From NCBI GenBank assembly GCA_018820395.1, contig JAHJOG010000089.1, forward strand, positions 1 through 46,146: a stretch of DNA of 46,146 nt, given 5' to 3'. Position numbers and translations under genes: made by a program. A model generated the notes under the pieces. That model was not told the origin of the DNA and made no database searches. It saw only the letters and a program-made list of their open reading frames with translations. This document shows, piece after piece, positions 1-9,737 of this stretch (its first letter is position 1; the number at the start of each line of letters is the position of its first letter). The stretch is from Gammaproteobacteria bacterium (GTDB taxonomy: Bacteria; Pseudomonadota; Gammaproteobacteria; Burkholderiales; Burkholderiaceae_C).

Positions 1-291
1 GACGGCGCGCTCGATGGTTCGGACAGCCTCGTCATGCCGTCCGCGTTGATGCTGGACGACGCCGAGATAATGCAGCGCGTCGGCGTTGCCGGCCTGCGCA
101 TCGAGGGCCTTTCGATAAAGCCGCTCCGCCGCGTCCAGTGCCATCGCGGCCACCGGATGCTGCTGGCCCTTGATCGCCACGCCGATGGTGTCGACGAGGC
201 TTCGCACGGCGGCCTCGCGCACGGCGGGTGGCAAATCTCCGTGGCGCAGCGTGGCGGCGAATTCGGCGAGGGCGAGCGCCGGCGGACTCAT
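1..291 (-). CDS. MmgE/PrpD-like N-terminus joined to TPR sequence (partial, runs off the window)
   Basis: The frame is open from the ATG at 291 to the window edge (97 codons). Its ATG overlaps the stop of the upstream lyase gene (ATGA), so it continues the catabolic operon. Residues 1 to about 57 (ALAEFAATLRHGDLPPAVRE, then VDTIGVAI) read like the start of the MmgE/PrpD family, which includes 2-methylcitrate dehydratase. From about residue 58 (LYRKALDAQAGNADALHYLG, then GRHDEAVRTIERAV) the sequence is a typical tetratricopeptide repeat, which that family does not contain. Either the gene is a real in-frame fusion or deletion product, or the join is an assembly artefact at a contig end. No function can be assigned to the chimera. 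Confidence 0.7.
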   Translation of the reverse strand, partial: MSPPALALAEFAATLRHGDLPPAVREAAVRSLVDTIGVAIKGQQHPVAAMALDAAERLYRKALDAQAGNADALHYLGVVQHQRGRHDEAVRTIERAV

Positions 292-1775
292 GGGCGACGC
301 AGAACTTCGCCCAGCGCCCGTTCGAGCGACGCGGCGCCCTCGGCGATTCGCTCTCGTGCGGCATGCAGAAACTCGCGGTGTTCGCCGACGCGCTGCTGCA
401 GCGCCTGCACCTGCTCGCGCACCGAGGCCGGCGCCGGACCGCCCGCGCTGCGCTGGTGCAGGCCGGCGACCGGATCGGTCAGCGCCTTCAGATCCGGCGG
501 CCGCTGTCGGAGTCGCTCGATGGCTTCGGCAGACAGTCCGGCGCTGGCTGCGGCGCGCTGGATGTCGTCCGACGTCAAGTGGGCCGGCCCTTCGCCGCGC
601 TGCTGCAGCGGCTCGACCAGGTGATGCATGAGCCGATGCGCTTCACGGAACGACATTCCGTCGGGTCCGACCAGGCCATAGACGAGCTGGGTCGCGACGA
701 TCCAGTCGTCGTGGCATCCGGCGGCCATGCGCGCGGTGTCGAGGCGCAGGCCGGGCAGGGCGCGGGCCAGCAGTTGCACGCCCAGCCGCAAGCGCGGCAG
801 GCAGGCCATGAGCCGGTTGCCGGCGTGGATCAGCCCGTCGCCCACCAGCGGCACGGCACCGCCGTGCAGTTGCGCTACGTCGATCCAGGCGCCCTGCAGC
901 GCCGCCGACAGCGGGCGCAACTGGCGCAGCGCATAGGGATTGCGCTTCTGCGGCATCGCGTAGCTGGTGCCGGACATCGCGTCGGAAAACGAAAGAAAGC
1001 CGAACTCGTTGCTGGCCCAGAGGTGCAGGTTCGTGCCCGTGCGGGCCAGGTGGTTGCCCACGCTGGCCAGCGCAGACAGCACCTGAAGTTCGGCGTCGAG
1101 GCTCGAGTAGGCATAGAGCGAGTTCTCGGCCAGCCGGTCGAAGCCGAGCCAGCGCGCGACGCGGGCCCGGTCGATGGGCCAGGGCGGTGGCACGATCTGG
1201 CCGCACGCGCTGCGCGCCGCACCCAGCGAGTCCATGGCGGCGTGCAACCGGTCGCTGTCGGCGGCCAGGGCCTCGGCGGTGGCTGCCAGCCAGTAGCCGA
1301 AGGTCACCGGCTCCGCGCGTTGCGCCCAGGTGTGGTACGGCATGAGCGCGTCGGCATGGCGCTCTGCGAGTTCGGCGAGGCATTGCCGCAGGTCCAGCAC
1401 GTCGCCGGCGAGCGCGAGCAGTTCGTCGCGGTTGGCCAGTTGGCGTGCGACCAGTTCGCATTCCTGGCGCGAGCGTCCGGCGCCGAGCCAACCTGCGGTC
1501 TCCGGCCCGAGCTGCGCCGTCAACACGCGCTCCAGGCTGGGTTGCAAGCCGTCGAGCGCGGGGTCGAACGGGACCTCGTCCAGGCCGGCCTCGCGCAGAT
1601 CGTGCAGCGCCTGCAAGAGCGGCCGGCCGCGCTCCGCCGGCACCAGGCCGGCTTGCACCAGCATCAAGACGTGGGCAAGGCTGTAGCGCACCAGCTGCGG
1701 CAGCACGCGGTCGTTGTGCTCCCATTCGAGCGCGAACGATGCGACGAGGAGTGGGTCTTGGGGGGTGTCGGACAT
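288..1775 (-). CDS. Fumarase/argininosuccinate-lyase superfamily lyase
   Basis: This 495-aa protein belongs to the all-helical aspartase/fumarase/argininosuccinate lyase superfamily, tetrameric enzymes that make or break a bond beta to a carboxylate. The superfamily signature is visible as SGTSYAMPQKRNPYALRQL, covering the mobile catalytic-serine loop (GSSxMPxKxNP in argininosuccinate lyases, here with one extra residue). TGTNLHLWASNEFGFL precedes it. The context is catabolic: no arginine genes are nearby, and the gene sits 30 nt downstream of an FAD oxidoreductase and overlaps the PrpD-like start by four bases. I therefore infer a beta-elimination or hydration step in the pathway of this operon rather than arginine synthesis. 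The real substrate cannot be read from sequence. Confidence 0.85.
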   Translation of the reverse strand: MSDTPQDPLLVASFALEWEHNDRVLPQLVRYSLAHVLMLVQAGLVPAERGRPLLQALHDLREAGLDEVPFDPALDGLQPSLERVLTAQLGPETAGWLGAGRSRQECELVARQLANRDELLALAGDVLDLRQCLAELAERHADALMPYHTWAQRAEPVTFGYWLAATAEALAADSDRLHAAMDSLGAARSACGQIVPPPWPIDRARVARWLGFDRLAENSLYAYSSLDAELQVLSALASVGNHLARTGTNLHLWASNEFGFLSFSDAMSGTSYAMPQKRNPYALRQLRPLSAALQGAWIDVAQLHGGAVPLVGDGLIHAGNRLMACLPRLRLGVQLLARALPGLRLDTARMAAGCHDDWIVATQLVYGLVGPDGMSFREAHRLMHHLVEPLQQRGEGPAHLTSDDIQRAAASAGLSAEAIERLRQRPPDLKALTDPVAGLHQRSAGGPAPASVREQVQALQQRVGEHREFLHAARERIAEGAASLERALGEVLRRP

Positions 1776-1805
1776 AGCAGGTGCGAAACGAGAAAACGCC
1801 AGACG

Positions 1806-3439
1806 CTATGCGGCGGCCCGATCGTTTCGCACGGGACGATCGGCACGATCGGCGTCGGCCATCGTCCCATTCCGCTCTTCGCGATTCCCGCGAACGTCGG
1901 TGGACAGCGCAGCGCCTTGTCCAGCCAGGCGCCCGCTGATCAGGCATTCGGCCAGGTTGCCTCCCGACAGATAGAGAAAGCCCCAGATGCTGCCCAGCTC
2001 GCCGGCGACGTACAGCCCGTCGATCGGCTGGCCGAAGGTGTCCAGCACGCGTTGGCCGGTGTCGTGGACCAACGCGCCCTGCGTGTTGGAGACCACCGGC
2101 CATACGTGCCCGAAGTAGTAGGGCGGCGTCGAGATCGGCAAGCGCGTGTTGGCGGGGCGGCCGAAGGGGTCGGGCGCGCCGGAAGCGCAGGCGGCGTTCC
2201 AGCGCGCGAGCGTTTCGTTGAGTTCGGCCGGCGGCACTTGCATCTGCTGCGCCAGCGCTTCGAGGCTGTCGGCGCGCTGCAGGATGCCGAGTTCGACTTC
2301 GCGCAGGTTGTCTTCGCTCCAGTCGTAGGGAGCGATGTGCGGGTCGTTGGTGTAGGAACGCGCCACCGGGTATCGCTGGCGCCCGACCTCGTCGAACAGC
2401 AGGATGGCCGGCAGCGCGGAAAAGCGCTGGCGCGTGGCGTCGTAGCGGTCCATGCCGCGGTGGCCGGTGTCGTGCAGGTAGGGCTCGTATTCGTTCATGA
2501 AGCGCTGGCCGCCGCGGTCCAGCAGGATCCACGTCATCGGCACGCCGCCCTGGTCTTTTTCGGGCGTCCAGTCCGGCAGCTTCTTGGTGCGGATGCCGAA
2601 GGGGTAGCTGTCGTCGACGTGGCGGAATCCGTAAGTGCCGTGGAAGTGCCACATGTGCGAGAGCTCGGCGCCGAGCGCCTGGGCCATGCGAAATCCGTCG
2701 CCGGTATTGCCCAGCGTCGAGGCGGGCAGCACCGGCCGCATCTGCCAGTAGCGCTTCTGCATCTCGGTGCCGGCCTCGAAGCCGCCGCAGGCCAGCACCA
2801 CCCCGCCGCGCGCCAGGATGCGTCGCGGCCCTTCTGCACCGGGCACCTCGACGCCGATCACGCGGCGGTCCGCATCGGTGAGCAGTTTCAGCACGGGGGT
2901 GGACAGGCGAACTTCGATCGTCGGGCGCGACCGCACCTGGTCGTCGATGAGCTTGAAGGCGTTGATGCCGGCGCCCAGCGAGCGCGCATGGGGATAGTCG
3001 CGGCGCGGGTCGAAGTCCGGCACGTGGCTGATCTCCAGGAACTGGAAGGCCTCGCAGCCCGCGAACGGATAGTTCGCCGGCCGGTCGAGCGCCTTGACGG
3101 TGGCGCCGCTGGCCCGCGCCAGCGCGTGGATGAATTCGGGCAGCGCGGCCATCGCGCGGGCCATGGCCTGCAACTGCTCCGACGGAATGCTGCCAGCGTT
3201 GGTGGCCTCGAGATAGGTGAGTGCCTTGGCCTCGTCGAGCGCCACGCGAAAGCCGCCGCCCGAGCAGATGGGATACCTCCGGGCACGGCCATCTTTTCGA
3301 GCAACAGCACCTGCGCGCCGGCATCTGCCGCGGCAATGGCGGACGCGCCACCGGCGAAGCCGTAGCCGATGACGATGACGTCGGTGGATTCGGGGATGTC
3401 TGCGGGGCGCCTTGCGTCCTTCGGGGTTGGCTCGTTCAC
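1806..3439 (-). pseudogene. FAD-dependent oxidoreductase (fumarate reductase/ketosteroid dehydrogenase type), frameshifted
   Basis: The ATG at 3439 (MNEPTPKDARRPADIPESTD) opens a frame with the Rossmann FAD-binding motif VIVIGYGFAGGASAIAA (GxGxxG) and LLLEKMAVPGGIP. It then becomes nonsense. The expected continuation, ICSGGGFRVALDEAKAL, lies in the next frame and runs cleanly to the stop at 1806. The break falls at a CCC run on the minus strand (3270-3272): one more C would restore GIPICSGGG and a protein of about 544 aa, normal for flavoproteins of the fumarate reductase/3-ketosteroid-1-dehydrogenase class. The C-terminal FAD contact region (GLYVAGELGSIWGFLYLSGG) is intact. The lesion may be a true mutation or a homopolymer sequencing error. 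The role is probably desaturation or double-bond reduction of an operon intermediate. Confidence 0.85.
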
Positions 3440-3451
3440 TGCAGTCCTTCG

Positions 3452-4606
3452 TCAGCCGCGAAACGCGTCGATGCCGGTCAGCTCGCGGCCCTGGATGAGG
3501 CCGAGGATACCGGGCGTGCCGTCGGGAATGGCGATGGTACGGATGTCGCGCGCCATTTGCTCCAGCCCGAGTTCGCGGCTCAGGCCCATGGCGCCGTGGA
3601 TGCGCATCGCGAGCGCCACAGCGCGGTCGCACGCGTCGACCGCGTAGCGCTTGGCGAGTGCAGAAGGTCCGTTGGCGCGCTCGCCGCGGTCGATCGCCGA
3701 CAGGGCGTGGTAGCAGACCAGCCGGCTGGTGAGTACCAGGGCTTCCATGTCCGCGAGGTCGGTCTGGATGGCCTGGAACGCGCCGATCGGCCGGCCGAAC
3801 TGCTTGCGCACGGTGGCGTATTCACGCGCCATGTCGAGTGCGTGCTGCGCGAGGTGCACGGCCATCAAACCGACGGCAGGCCGGTTGGCCAGCCATGTGA
3901 TGGTCAGGAGCTTGGCGGTGTCGTCGTTGTCGGGACAGACGTTGGTGGCCGGGATCCGGCAGCGGTCGAACAGCACTTCGCCCAGCGGCGCCTGGCGCAG
4001 GCCCATCATGTCGACCTCGCGCGTCTCGAAAGGCGATTCGGCCCGCTCGACCAACACGCGCGCCATCCGGTGGCCGCCCTTGCCGTCGAGCATACGGCAG
4101 GTGACATACATGAGGTCGCAGACGGTGGCGTTCGAGATCCACTGCTTGCGGCCGGTGAGCACGTAGCCGTCGCCTTCGGGCTCGGCGGTGGTCTTGATGC
4201 CGCGCGGGTCGGAGCCGCAGTCGGGCTCGGTGCTGCCGGTGGCGCCGATCTTGCGGCCGGCCATCAGGTCGGGAACGAAGCGTTCGCGCTGCTCGGGCGT
4301 GCCGCCGAAATGAATGCGCGTGGTCGTGGCCTCGTGGGGTTGCACGATCAGGCCGACGGTGGGCGGCAACTGCTCCCAGATCAGGCCGTACTCGAGCATG
4401 CTCAGGCCCGCTCCGCCGCCGCTTTCGGGGATGCGGGCGGAAGTGAGGCCGAGGTCGGCTGCTTTCTCGAGCAGCTGCAGAACCGTCTCGCGTGTGAGCG
4501 GCTTGTCGCGGTCATGGCGGGCCAGAAGCGGCTGCACGAACTTTTCGCTCATGCGTTCGGCAGCGTCGACCAGCATGCGCTGGTTCTCGTCGAGGGCGAA
4601 GTCCAT
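3452..4606 (-). CDS. Acyl-CoA dehydrogenase family protein
   Basis: This 384-aa protein has normal length for the family. FAD-dependent acyl-CoA dehydrogenases introduce an alpha,beta double bond and pass electrons to ETF. The FAD-contact motif is GATGSTEPDCGSDPRG, the middle beta domain carries GRKQWISNATVCDLM, and the C-terminal helical domain contains YATVRKQFGRPIGAFQAIQ. At the place where the catalytic glutamate of medium- and short-chain enzymes lies (YEGT), this protein has PDGT (about residue 362), an aspartate. Activity may be retained, altered, or based on another residue. The gene ends 12 nt before the FAD oxidoreductase and follows the MDR gene by 17 nt in the same operon. Confidence 0.9.
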   Translation of the reverse strand: MDFALDENQRMLVDAAERMSEKFVQPLLARHDRDKPLTRETVLQLLEKAADLGLTSARIPESGGGAGLSMLEYGLIWEQLPPTVGLIVQPHEATTTRIHFGGTPEQRERFVPDLMAGRKIGATGSTEPDCGSDPRGIKTTAEPEGDGYVLTGRKQWISNATVCDLMYVTCRMLDGKGGHRMARVLVERAESPFETREVDMMGLRQAPLGEVLFDRCRIPATNVCPDNDDTAKLLTITWLANRPAVGLMAVHLAQHALDMAREYATVRKQFGRPIGAFQAIQTDLADMEALVLTSRLVCYHALSAIDRGERANGPSALAKRYAVDACDRAVALAMRIHGAMGLSRELGLEQMARDIRTIAIPDGTPGILGLIQGRELTGIDAFRG

Positions 4607-4623
4607 CGAAGGCCTCCTGGAAC

Positions 4624-5634
4624 TCAGCGCGCGGGCTGGCCGGCACCGACCTGCACCACCACGCGACCCACGGTCGAGACGTTGAAGAAGGCGTCCATCC
4701 GACTGTCGAGTTCCTCGAAGGCGATGGGGCGGGCGATGGCGTCGAGATGGCTCGGCTTCAGGTCGGTGGCCATGCGTTGCCAGAGGCGCTGCCGCTCGGG
4801 CATCTTCAACTGGCGAGACACGTTGATGCCGAGCACGTCGACCGAGCGCAGCACGAAGGGCAGCACGGTGGACTGCAGGTCCACTTCGACCATGCCGGCG
4901 ATCGCCACCTTGCCGTGCGGCATGGTGTGGGCCAGCAGGCGGTCGAGCATGCGGCCGCCGACGTTGTCCAGCGCGGCGGCGAAGGGCGGGCCGCTCACCA
5001 TCGAGGAGGTGTTGCCGTACAGCGTGTCGCGGTGCATCACACGGGCCGCCCCGATCGACTGAAGGAAGTCGGTCTGCTCGGGCTTGCCCGAGATGGCGAC
5101 CACCTCGTAGCCCTTGCCGGCCAGCATGTCGACGGCCAGGCTGCCGACACCGCCGGATGCCCCCGAGACAGCGACCGGGCCATCGCCGGGTGCGAGGCCA
5201 GCCTTTTCCAGCCGGTCGATGGCCAGCGCTGCGGTCAGGCCCGAGGTGCCCAGGCCCATCGCTTCGAAGAGCGAGAGGCCGTCGGGCAGCGGGACGATCC
5301 AGTCGGCGGGCACACGCGCGTATTCCGCGTAGGCGCCGTCATGCTCGGTGCCGAGCTTGTAGTTGGTGACGGCCACCTTGTCGCCGGGCTTGAAGCGTTC
5401 GTCCGCCGAGCTGACCACTTCGCCCGACAGGTCGACGCCGGTGACGCAGGGCCTTTCGGTGCGCACGTTGCGGCCGACGCCACGCGCGGCCATCGCGTCC
5501 TTGTAGGTGATGGCCGAGTAGGCGGTGCGGATCAGCACCGGCCCCGGGTCGATGTCGTCCAGCGTGAGGGTTTCGAACTTGCAGACGGCCTTGCCGTCGA
5601 TGGTGTGAACGCGAAATGCCTTGAATGCTTGCAT
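4624..5634 (-). CDS. MDR-superfamily acrylyl-CoA reductase-like oxidoreductase (AcuI/YhdH family)
   Basis: This 336-aa zinc-independent medium-chain dehydrogenase/reductase has the YhdH/AcuI layout. An N-terminal GroES-like fold contains YSAITYKDAMAARGVGRNV and the conserved TGVDLSGEV. The NADPH-binding Rossmann domain carries VSGASGGVGSLAVDMLAGKG, followed by FAAALDNVGG. AcuI reduces acryloyl-CoA to propionyl-CoA with NADPH, and related enzymes reduce other enoyl-CoAs. Next to a CoA-transferase and an acyl-CoA dehydrogenase, reduction of an enoyl-CoA intermediate is the natural inference. It lies 23 nt after the CoA-transferase stop in one transcription unit. Confidence 0.9.
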   Translation of the reverse strand: MQAFKAFRVHTIDGKAVCKFETLTLDDIDPGPVLIRTAYSAITYKDAMAARGVGRNVRTERPCVTGVDLSGEVVSSADERFKPGDKVAVTNYKLGTEHDGAYAEYARVPADWIVPLPDGLSLFEAMGLGTSGLTAALAIDRLEKAGLAPGDGPVAVSGASGGVGSLAVDMLAGKGYEVVAISGKPEQTDFLQSIGAARVMHRDTLYGNTSSMVSGPPFAAALDNVGGRMLDRLLAHTMPHGKVAIAGMVEVDLQSTVLPFVLRSVDVLGINVSRQLKMPERQRLWQRMATDLKPSHLDAIARPIAFEELDSRMDAFFNVSTVGRVVVQVGAGQPAR

Positions 5635-5657
5635 GGTGGATTCGTTGTAAAGGTGGG

Positions 5658-6956
5658 TCAGGACGTCTCGGCGACGGTGCGCGGCTGCGAGTCGCAGACC
5701 ACCACGCCTTCGGCGGCGAGCTCGTCGATCTGCAGGTCGGTGAGGCCGCCGATGCGGGCGAGCACGGCGCGGGTGTCCTGCCCGTTGCGGTGGCCGGCAA
5801 AGCGGATCTGCCCGGGGGTCATGGACATCTTGGGAACGACGCCGGCCAGCGTGACGGAGCCGAGGTCGTCGTCGGGCACCTTCACCAGCATCTCGCGCGA
5901 CTCGAAGTGCGCGTCCTGGTAGATGTCGGCCATCGCGAAGATGCGGCTGGCCGGCACGTCGGCCGCGTCAAGTGCGGCTTGCAGCGTGGCAAGGTCGTGC
6001 GCCTGGGTCCATTGCGTCACGAGCGCTTCGACTTCGGCCTCACGGAGGTTGCGCGCGGCCTGGGTCGCGTAGCGCGGGTCGGCGCCGAGCGCCGGCTGGC
6101 CCATCACGCCGGCCAGCCGGCGGAACACGCTGTCGGCCAGGGCGGCGATGTGGATGTGTTGCCCGTCGCGGGTCGGGAACAGCGTGTTGGGCGCACTGTT
6201 GGGCAGGCGCGCGCCGGAGCGCATGCCACCGCGGCCGGTTTTCTCGTAGGCCGGCACGTAGGCTTCCATGAAGCTGAAGGCGGATTCGATCAGCGATGCG
6301 TCCACGCACTGGCCCTGACCGGTCTTTTCGCGCACCAGCACAGCCATGACGGTGCCCAGCGCGGCATAGAGGCCGGCGATGTAGTCGGTGAGTGGAATCG
6401 CGACGCGCGAGGGCGGGCGGTCGGCGTCGCCGATCATGTGGCGCAGGCCGCTCATGGCTTCGCCGATCACGCCGTAGCCGGGCTTGTGGCGGTAGGGGCC
6501 GGTCTGGCCGAAGCCGCTGATGCGCGTCATGACGATGTCCGGGCGCAGCGCGGTGAGCCCGGCGTAGCCGAGGCCCCATTTCTCGAGCACGCCGGGGCGG
6601 AAGTTCTCCACCACGATGTCGAAGCTCGGGATCAGTTGCTTGAGCAGTTCGAGGGCCTTCGGCTTCTTCAGATCCAGCGTGGCGATTTCCTTGTTGCGTG
6701 CGATGGTCGCGGCATAGAGCGACTTGCCGTCCACCGTCTCGCCGAGCTGGCGGATCGGATCGCCTTCGACCGATTCGATCTTGATCACCTCCGCGCCGAA
6801 GTCGGCCAGGAGGCGCGTGCAGAACGGCCCGGCGGCGGTGGAGCCGAGTTCGAGCACGCGATGTCCTGCCAGCGGGCCGCGTCGCGCCATTTCGGCGATG
6901 AGGCCGTTCGGCCCACGTTCGGAAAAGTCGTCGGCCAATGTCTCGGTTCCCATCAT
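5658..6956 (-). CDS. CaiB/BaiF family III CoA-transferase
   Basis: This 432-aa class III CoA-transferase activates a carboxylic acid by moving CoA from a donor thioester through an aspartyl-CoA intermediate. Visible motifs are the N-terminal LAGHRVLELGSTAAGPFCTR, then FGAEVIKIE, RISGFGQTGPY and GYGVIGEAMSGL. IPLTDYIAGLYAALGTV holds the putative catalytic Asp (about residue 191, matching Asp169 of CaiB and formyl-CoA transferase). The start at 6956 gives an ATGA overlap with the permease stop; a second ATG is one codon in. It presumably charges the compound imported by the upstream ABC transporter, feeding the downstream MDR, dehydrogenase and lyase enzymes. Confidence 0.92.
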   Translation of the reverse strand: MMGTETLADDFSERGPNGLIAEMARRGPLAGHRVLELGSTAAGPFCTRLLADFGAEVIKIESVEGDPIRQLGETVDGKSLYAATIARNKEIATLDLKKPKALELLKQLIPSFDIVVENFRPGVLEKWGLGYAGLTALRPDIVMTRISGFGQTGPYRHKPGYGVIGEAMSGLRHMIGDADRPPSRVAIPLTDYIAGLYAALGTVMAVLVREKTGQGQCVDASLIESAFSFMEAYVPAYEKTGRGGMRSGARLPNSAPNTLFPTRDGQHIHIAALADSVFRRLAGVMGQPALGADPRYATQAARNLREAEVEALVTQWTQAHDLATLQAALDAADVPASRIFAMADIYQDAHFESREMLVKVPDDDLGSVTLAGVVPKMSMTPGQIRFAGHRNGQDTRAVLARIGGLTDLQIDELAAEGVVVCDSQPRTVAETS

Positions 6957-7793
6957 TGCTGCATGCCCCACTTGCGCACCGAAATGCGCTCCAGGTAGGC
7001 GAAGCAGACGTTCTCGATCACGAAGCCGATGGCGATGACGATCAGCAGCCCGGCGAACACCGACGGGATTTCGAGCTGGTTCTTGCTTTCGTAGATGAAC
7101 CAGCCGAGCCCGCCCGAGCCCGAGCTCACGCCGAACACCAGTTCGGCGGCGATCAGCGTGCGCCACGCGAAGGCCCAGCCGATCTTGAGTCCGGCCAGGA
7201 TGCTGGGGAAAGCCGCCGGAATCAGGATCTTGGCCACGTACGAAAAGCCCGTGAGCCCGTAGTTGCGGCCGACCATGCGCAGCGTGCTCGACACCGAACG
7301 AAAGCCCGAGTGGGTGTTCAGCGCCACGGCCCAGAGCACCGAATGCACCAGCACGAAGACGATGCTGGCCTGGCCCAGGCCGAACCAGATCAGCGTCAGC
7401 GGCAGCAGCGCGATGGCCGGCAGCGGGTTGAACATCGAGGTCAGCGTTTCGAGCAGATCGGTGCCGATGCGCGTGGTGATCGCCGTGGTGGCCAGCAAGG
7501 CGGCGAGCACGATGCCGATCGCGTAGCCCGTGAGCAATATCTTGAGCGAGGTCATCATCCGCGCGGTGAGTTCGCCGCTCAGCGCTGCGTCGGCAGCAGC
7601 CTTGAGCGTGGCACCCAGCGTGGGAAACAGCAAATCGTTGTCGACCTGGCGCGCGTAGACCTCCCACAGCAGCGCCAGCAGGAGCAGCAGCACGGTCTTG
7701 CGCAGCCAGCCCTGCGCGTAGAGCCGGTCCCACAGGCCCAGCGGTTTTTCGACCACGCCGACCGTGGCGGCCGGGCGCGTTCGAACGAATTCC

Positions 7794-7819
<26 letters not shown>
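6953..7819 (-). CDS. ABC transporter permease (SsuC/TauC type)
   Basis: This 288-aa inner-membrane protein has about six hydrophobic segments, starting with TVLLLLLALLWEVYA. The ATPase-contact EAA region is at RMVGRNYGLTGFSYVAKILI and IPAAFPSILAGLKIGWAFAW, typical of the sulfonate/nitrate/taurine permease family. It should form the channel together with the preceding ATPase and binding protein. The ATG at 7819 lies 26 nt inside the ATPase gene and has a GGAA ribosome-binding stretch at good spacing; a second ATG at 7801 is possible. Substrate class cannot be fixed: importers of this family also carry aromatic acids and other carboxylates, which fits the CoA-based catabolic genes that follow. 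Confidence 0.92.
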
Positions 7820-8594
<775 letters not shown>

Positions 8595-8595
8595 C

Positions 8596-9624
8596 TCAGC
8601 TCCCCTTCAGGTCGTGCGCGATGGGAAAGAAGAGGTCCTTCCACGACGCGGCCTTGTTCTTGACGCGCCCCGTGCTGTTCAGGAATTCGGCCACGGGGAA
8701 CGTGGCGCTCGGCCGCAGATGGAACCCGATCTTGGGGTTGTTGAGCATGGCGACGATGTCTTCGACCGGCGTCTTCTCCTTGGTGATGTCGAGGTAGATG
8801 CGCGCGGCGCGCGGCTTGTCCTTGGCAATCATGTCCATGGCTTCGCCCATCGCGTCGACCACGCTGCGGACGATCTTGGGGTTGCCTTCGACGTAGTTCT
8901 TGGTCGCGTACAGCGCGATCAGCGTCGCGGGACCGCCGTAGACGTCGTAGCTGTCGAGCACTTCGTGGATGCCGGGCGTGCGCAGCTCGGCGAAGTCGTA
9001 AGGCGCGGCGGTGAAGTGCGAGTTGATCTCGCTGCGACCGGACATGAGCGCCGCAGCGGCATCGGGGTGCCGCATGGCCACCGTGAACTTGTCGAGCCTT
9101 TCATACGACTCGATGCCCCACTTCTTGGCGGCCGCCATTTGCAGCGTCACGGCCTGCATCGACGTCTTCACGGCGGGAAGCGCGATGCGGTCCTTTTCGG
9201 TGAAGTCCTCGATGCCCTTGATCGCCGGGTTGCGCGTGGTCAGCGTCATGGGCACGTCGCTCACGGCGGCCACGGCCTTCACGTCACCCTTGCCGCCGGC
9301 CGACTTGTCCCACAGCACGATGAGTGGCCCCACGCCACCGGCCGAGAAATTCACCGCGCCGGAAAGCAGCGCGTCGTTGACGGAGGCTCCGCCGGAGATC
9401 GTCGCCCACTCGACCTTCAGGTCGGGAACACCGTTGGCCTTGGCATGCTTTTCGACGAGCTTCTCGCTCTCCATCACGATCAGCGGCAGGTAGTGGATGC
9501 CGAACTGCCGCACGAGCTTGACTTCGTTGTCCGCGGCGCGCGCGGGCGATGCAGCGAGTGCGAGCAGGCAGCCCAGCGATGCGACGAACGCTCCGGTGAG
9601 GAAGCGGGGCAAAAGTCTCTTCAT
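8596..9624 (-). CDS. ABC transporter periplasmic substrate-binding protein (NMT1/TauA-like)
   Basis: This 342-aa protein is the first gene of the long minus-strand operon. It has a clear Sec signal peptide (MKRLLPRFLTGAFVASLGCL, then LALAASPARA, cleavage before ADNEV). The mature part is of the NMT1/TauA type: FGIHYLPLIVMESEKLVEKH at the start of lobe one and GGASVNDALLSGAVNFSAGG, a ligand-pocket segment in this family. An AGGAGA ribosome-binding site lies eight bases before the ATG. One copy of the 15-bp palindrome at 9643-9657 sits 18 nt upstream of the start codon, so expression is probably repressed from there. The ligand is unknown; the downstream enzymes suggest an organic acid. Confidence 0.92.
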   Translation of the reverse strand: MKRLLPRFLTGAFVASLGCLLALAASPARAADNEVKLVRQFGIHYLPLIVMESEKLVEKHAKANGVPDLKVEWATISGGASVNDALLSGAVNFSAGGVGPLIVLWDKSAGGKGDVKAVAAVSDVPMTLTTRNPAIKGIEDFTEKDRIALPAVKTSMQAVTLQMAAAKKWGIESYERLDKFTVAMRHPDAAAALMSGRSEINSHFTAAPYDFAELRTPGIHEVLDSYDVYGGPATLIALYATKNYVEGNPKIVRSVVDAMGEAMDMIAKDKPRAARIYLDITKEKTPVEDIVAMLNNPKIGFHLRPSATFPVAEFLNSTGRVKNKAASWKDLFFPIAHDLKGS

Positions 9625-9642
9625 GGTTGTCTCCTGTGAAGA

Positions 9643-9657
9643 GTCTGCATTGCAGAC
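9643..9657. promoter_or_regulatory. Palindromic operator, copy 1 (GTCTGCATTGCAGAC)
   Basis: A perfect 7-1-7 palindrome 18 nt upstream of the ATG of the binding-protein gene. An identical 15-mer lies 97 bp away (9740-9754) in front of the divergent racemase-like gene. Length and symmetry fit IclR- or GntR-type operators, and an IclR gene lies next to the divergent gene. Assignment to that regulator is inference. Confidence 0.8.
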
Positions 9658-9737
9658 GGTGTATTGTGAGCTTCAATGATAGGCCTCGACATTCATCGAT
9701 GCCATAGGGAAAATATGTAATCTAGCCCGTCGTTACA

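Noticed and set aside
228-3365. A 1045-codon plus-strand open frame covering the start of the window
   Set aside because: It is antisense to the lyase and flavoprotein genes, has no recognisable domain, and has the Gln/Arg/His-rich composition expected of a GC-rich shadow frame.
6260-6310. Apparent loss of the catalytic Asp in the CaiB/BaiF enzyme (SLIESAFSF)
   Set aside because: Comparison with E. coli CaiB puts the catalytic Asp in the earlier TADYFSGL-type motif, which is present here as LTDYIAGL, so nothing is missing.
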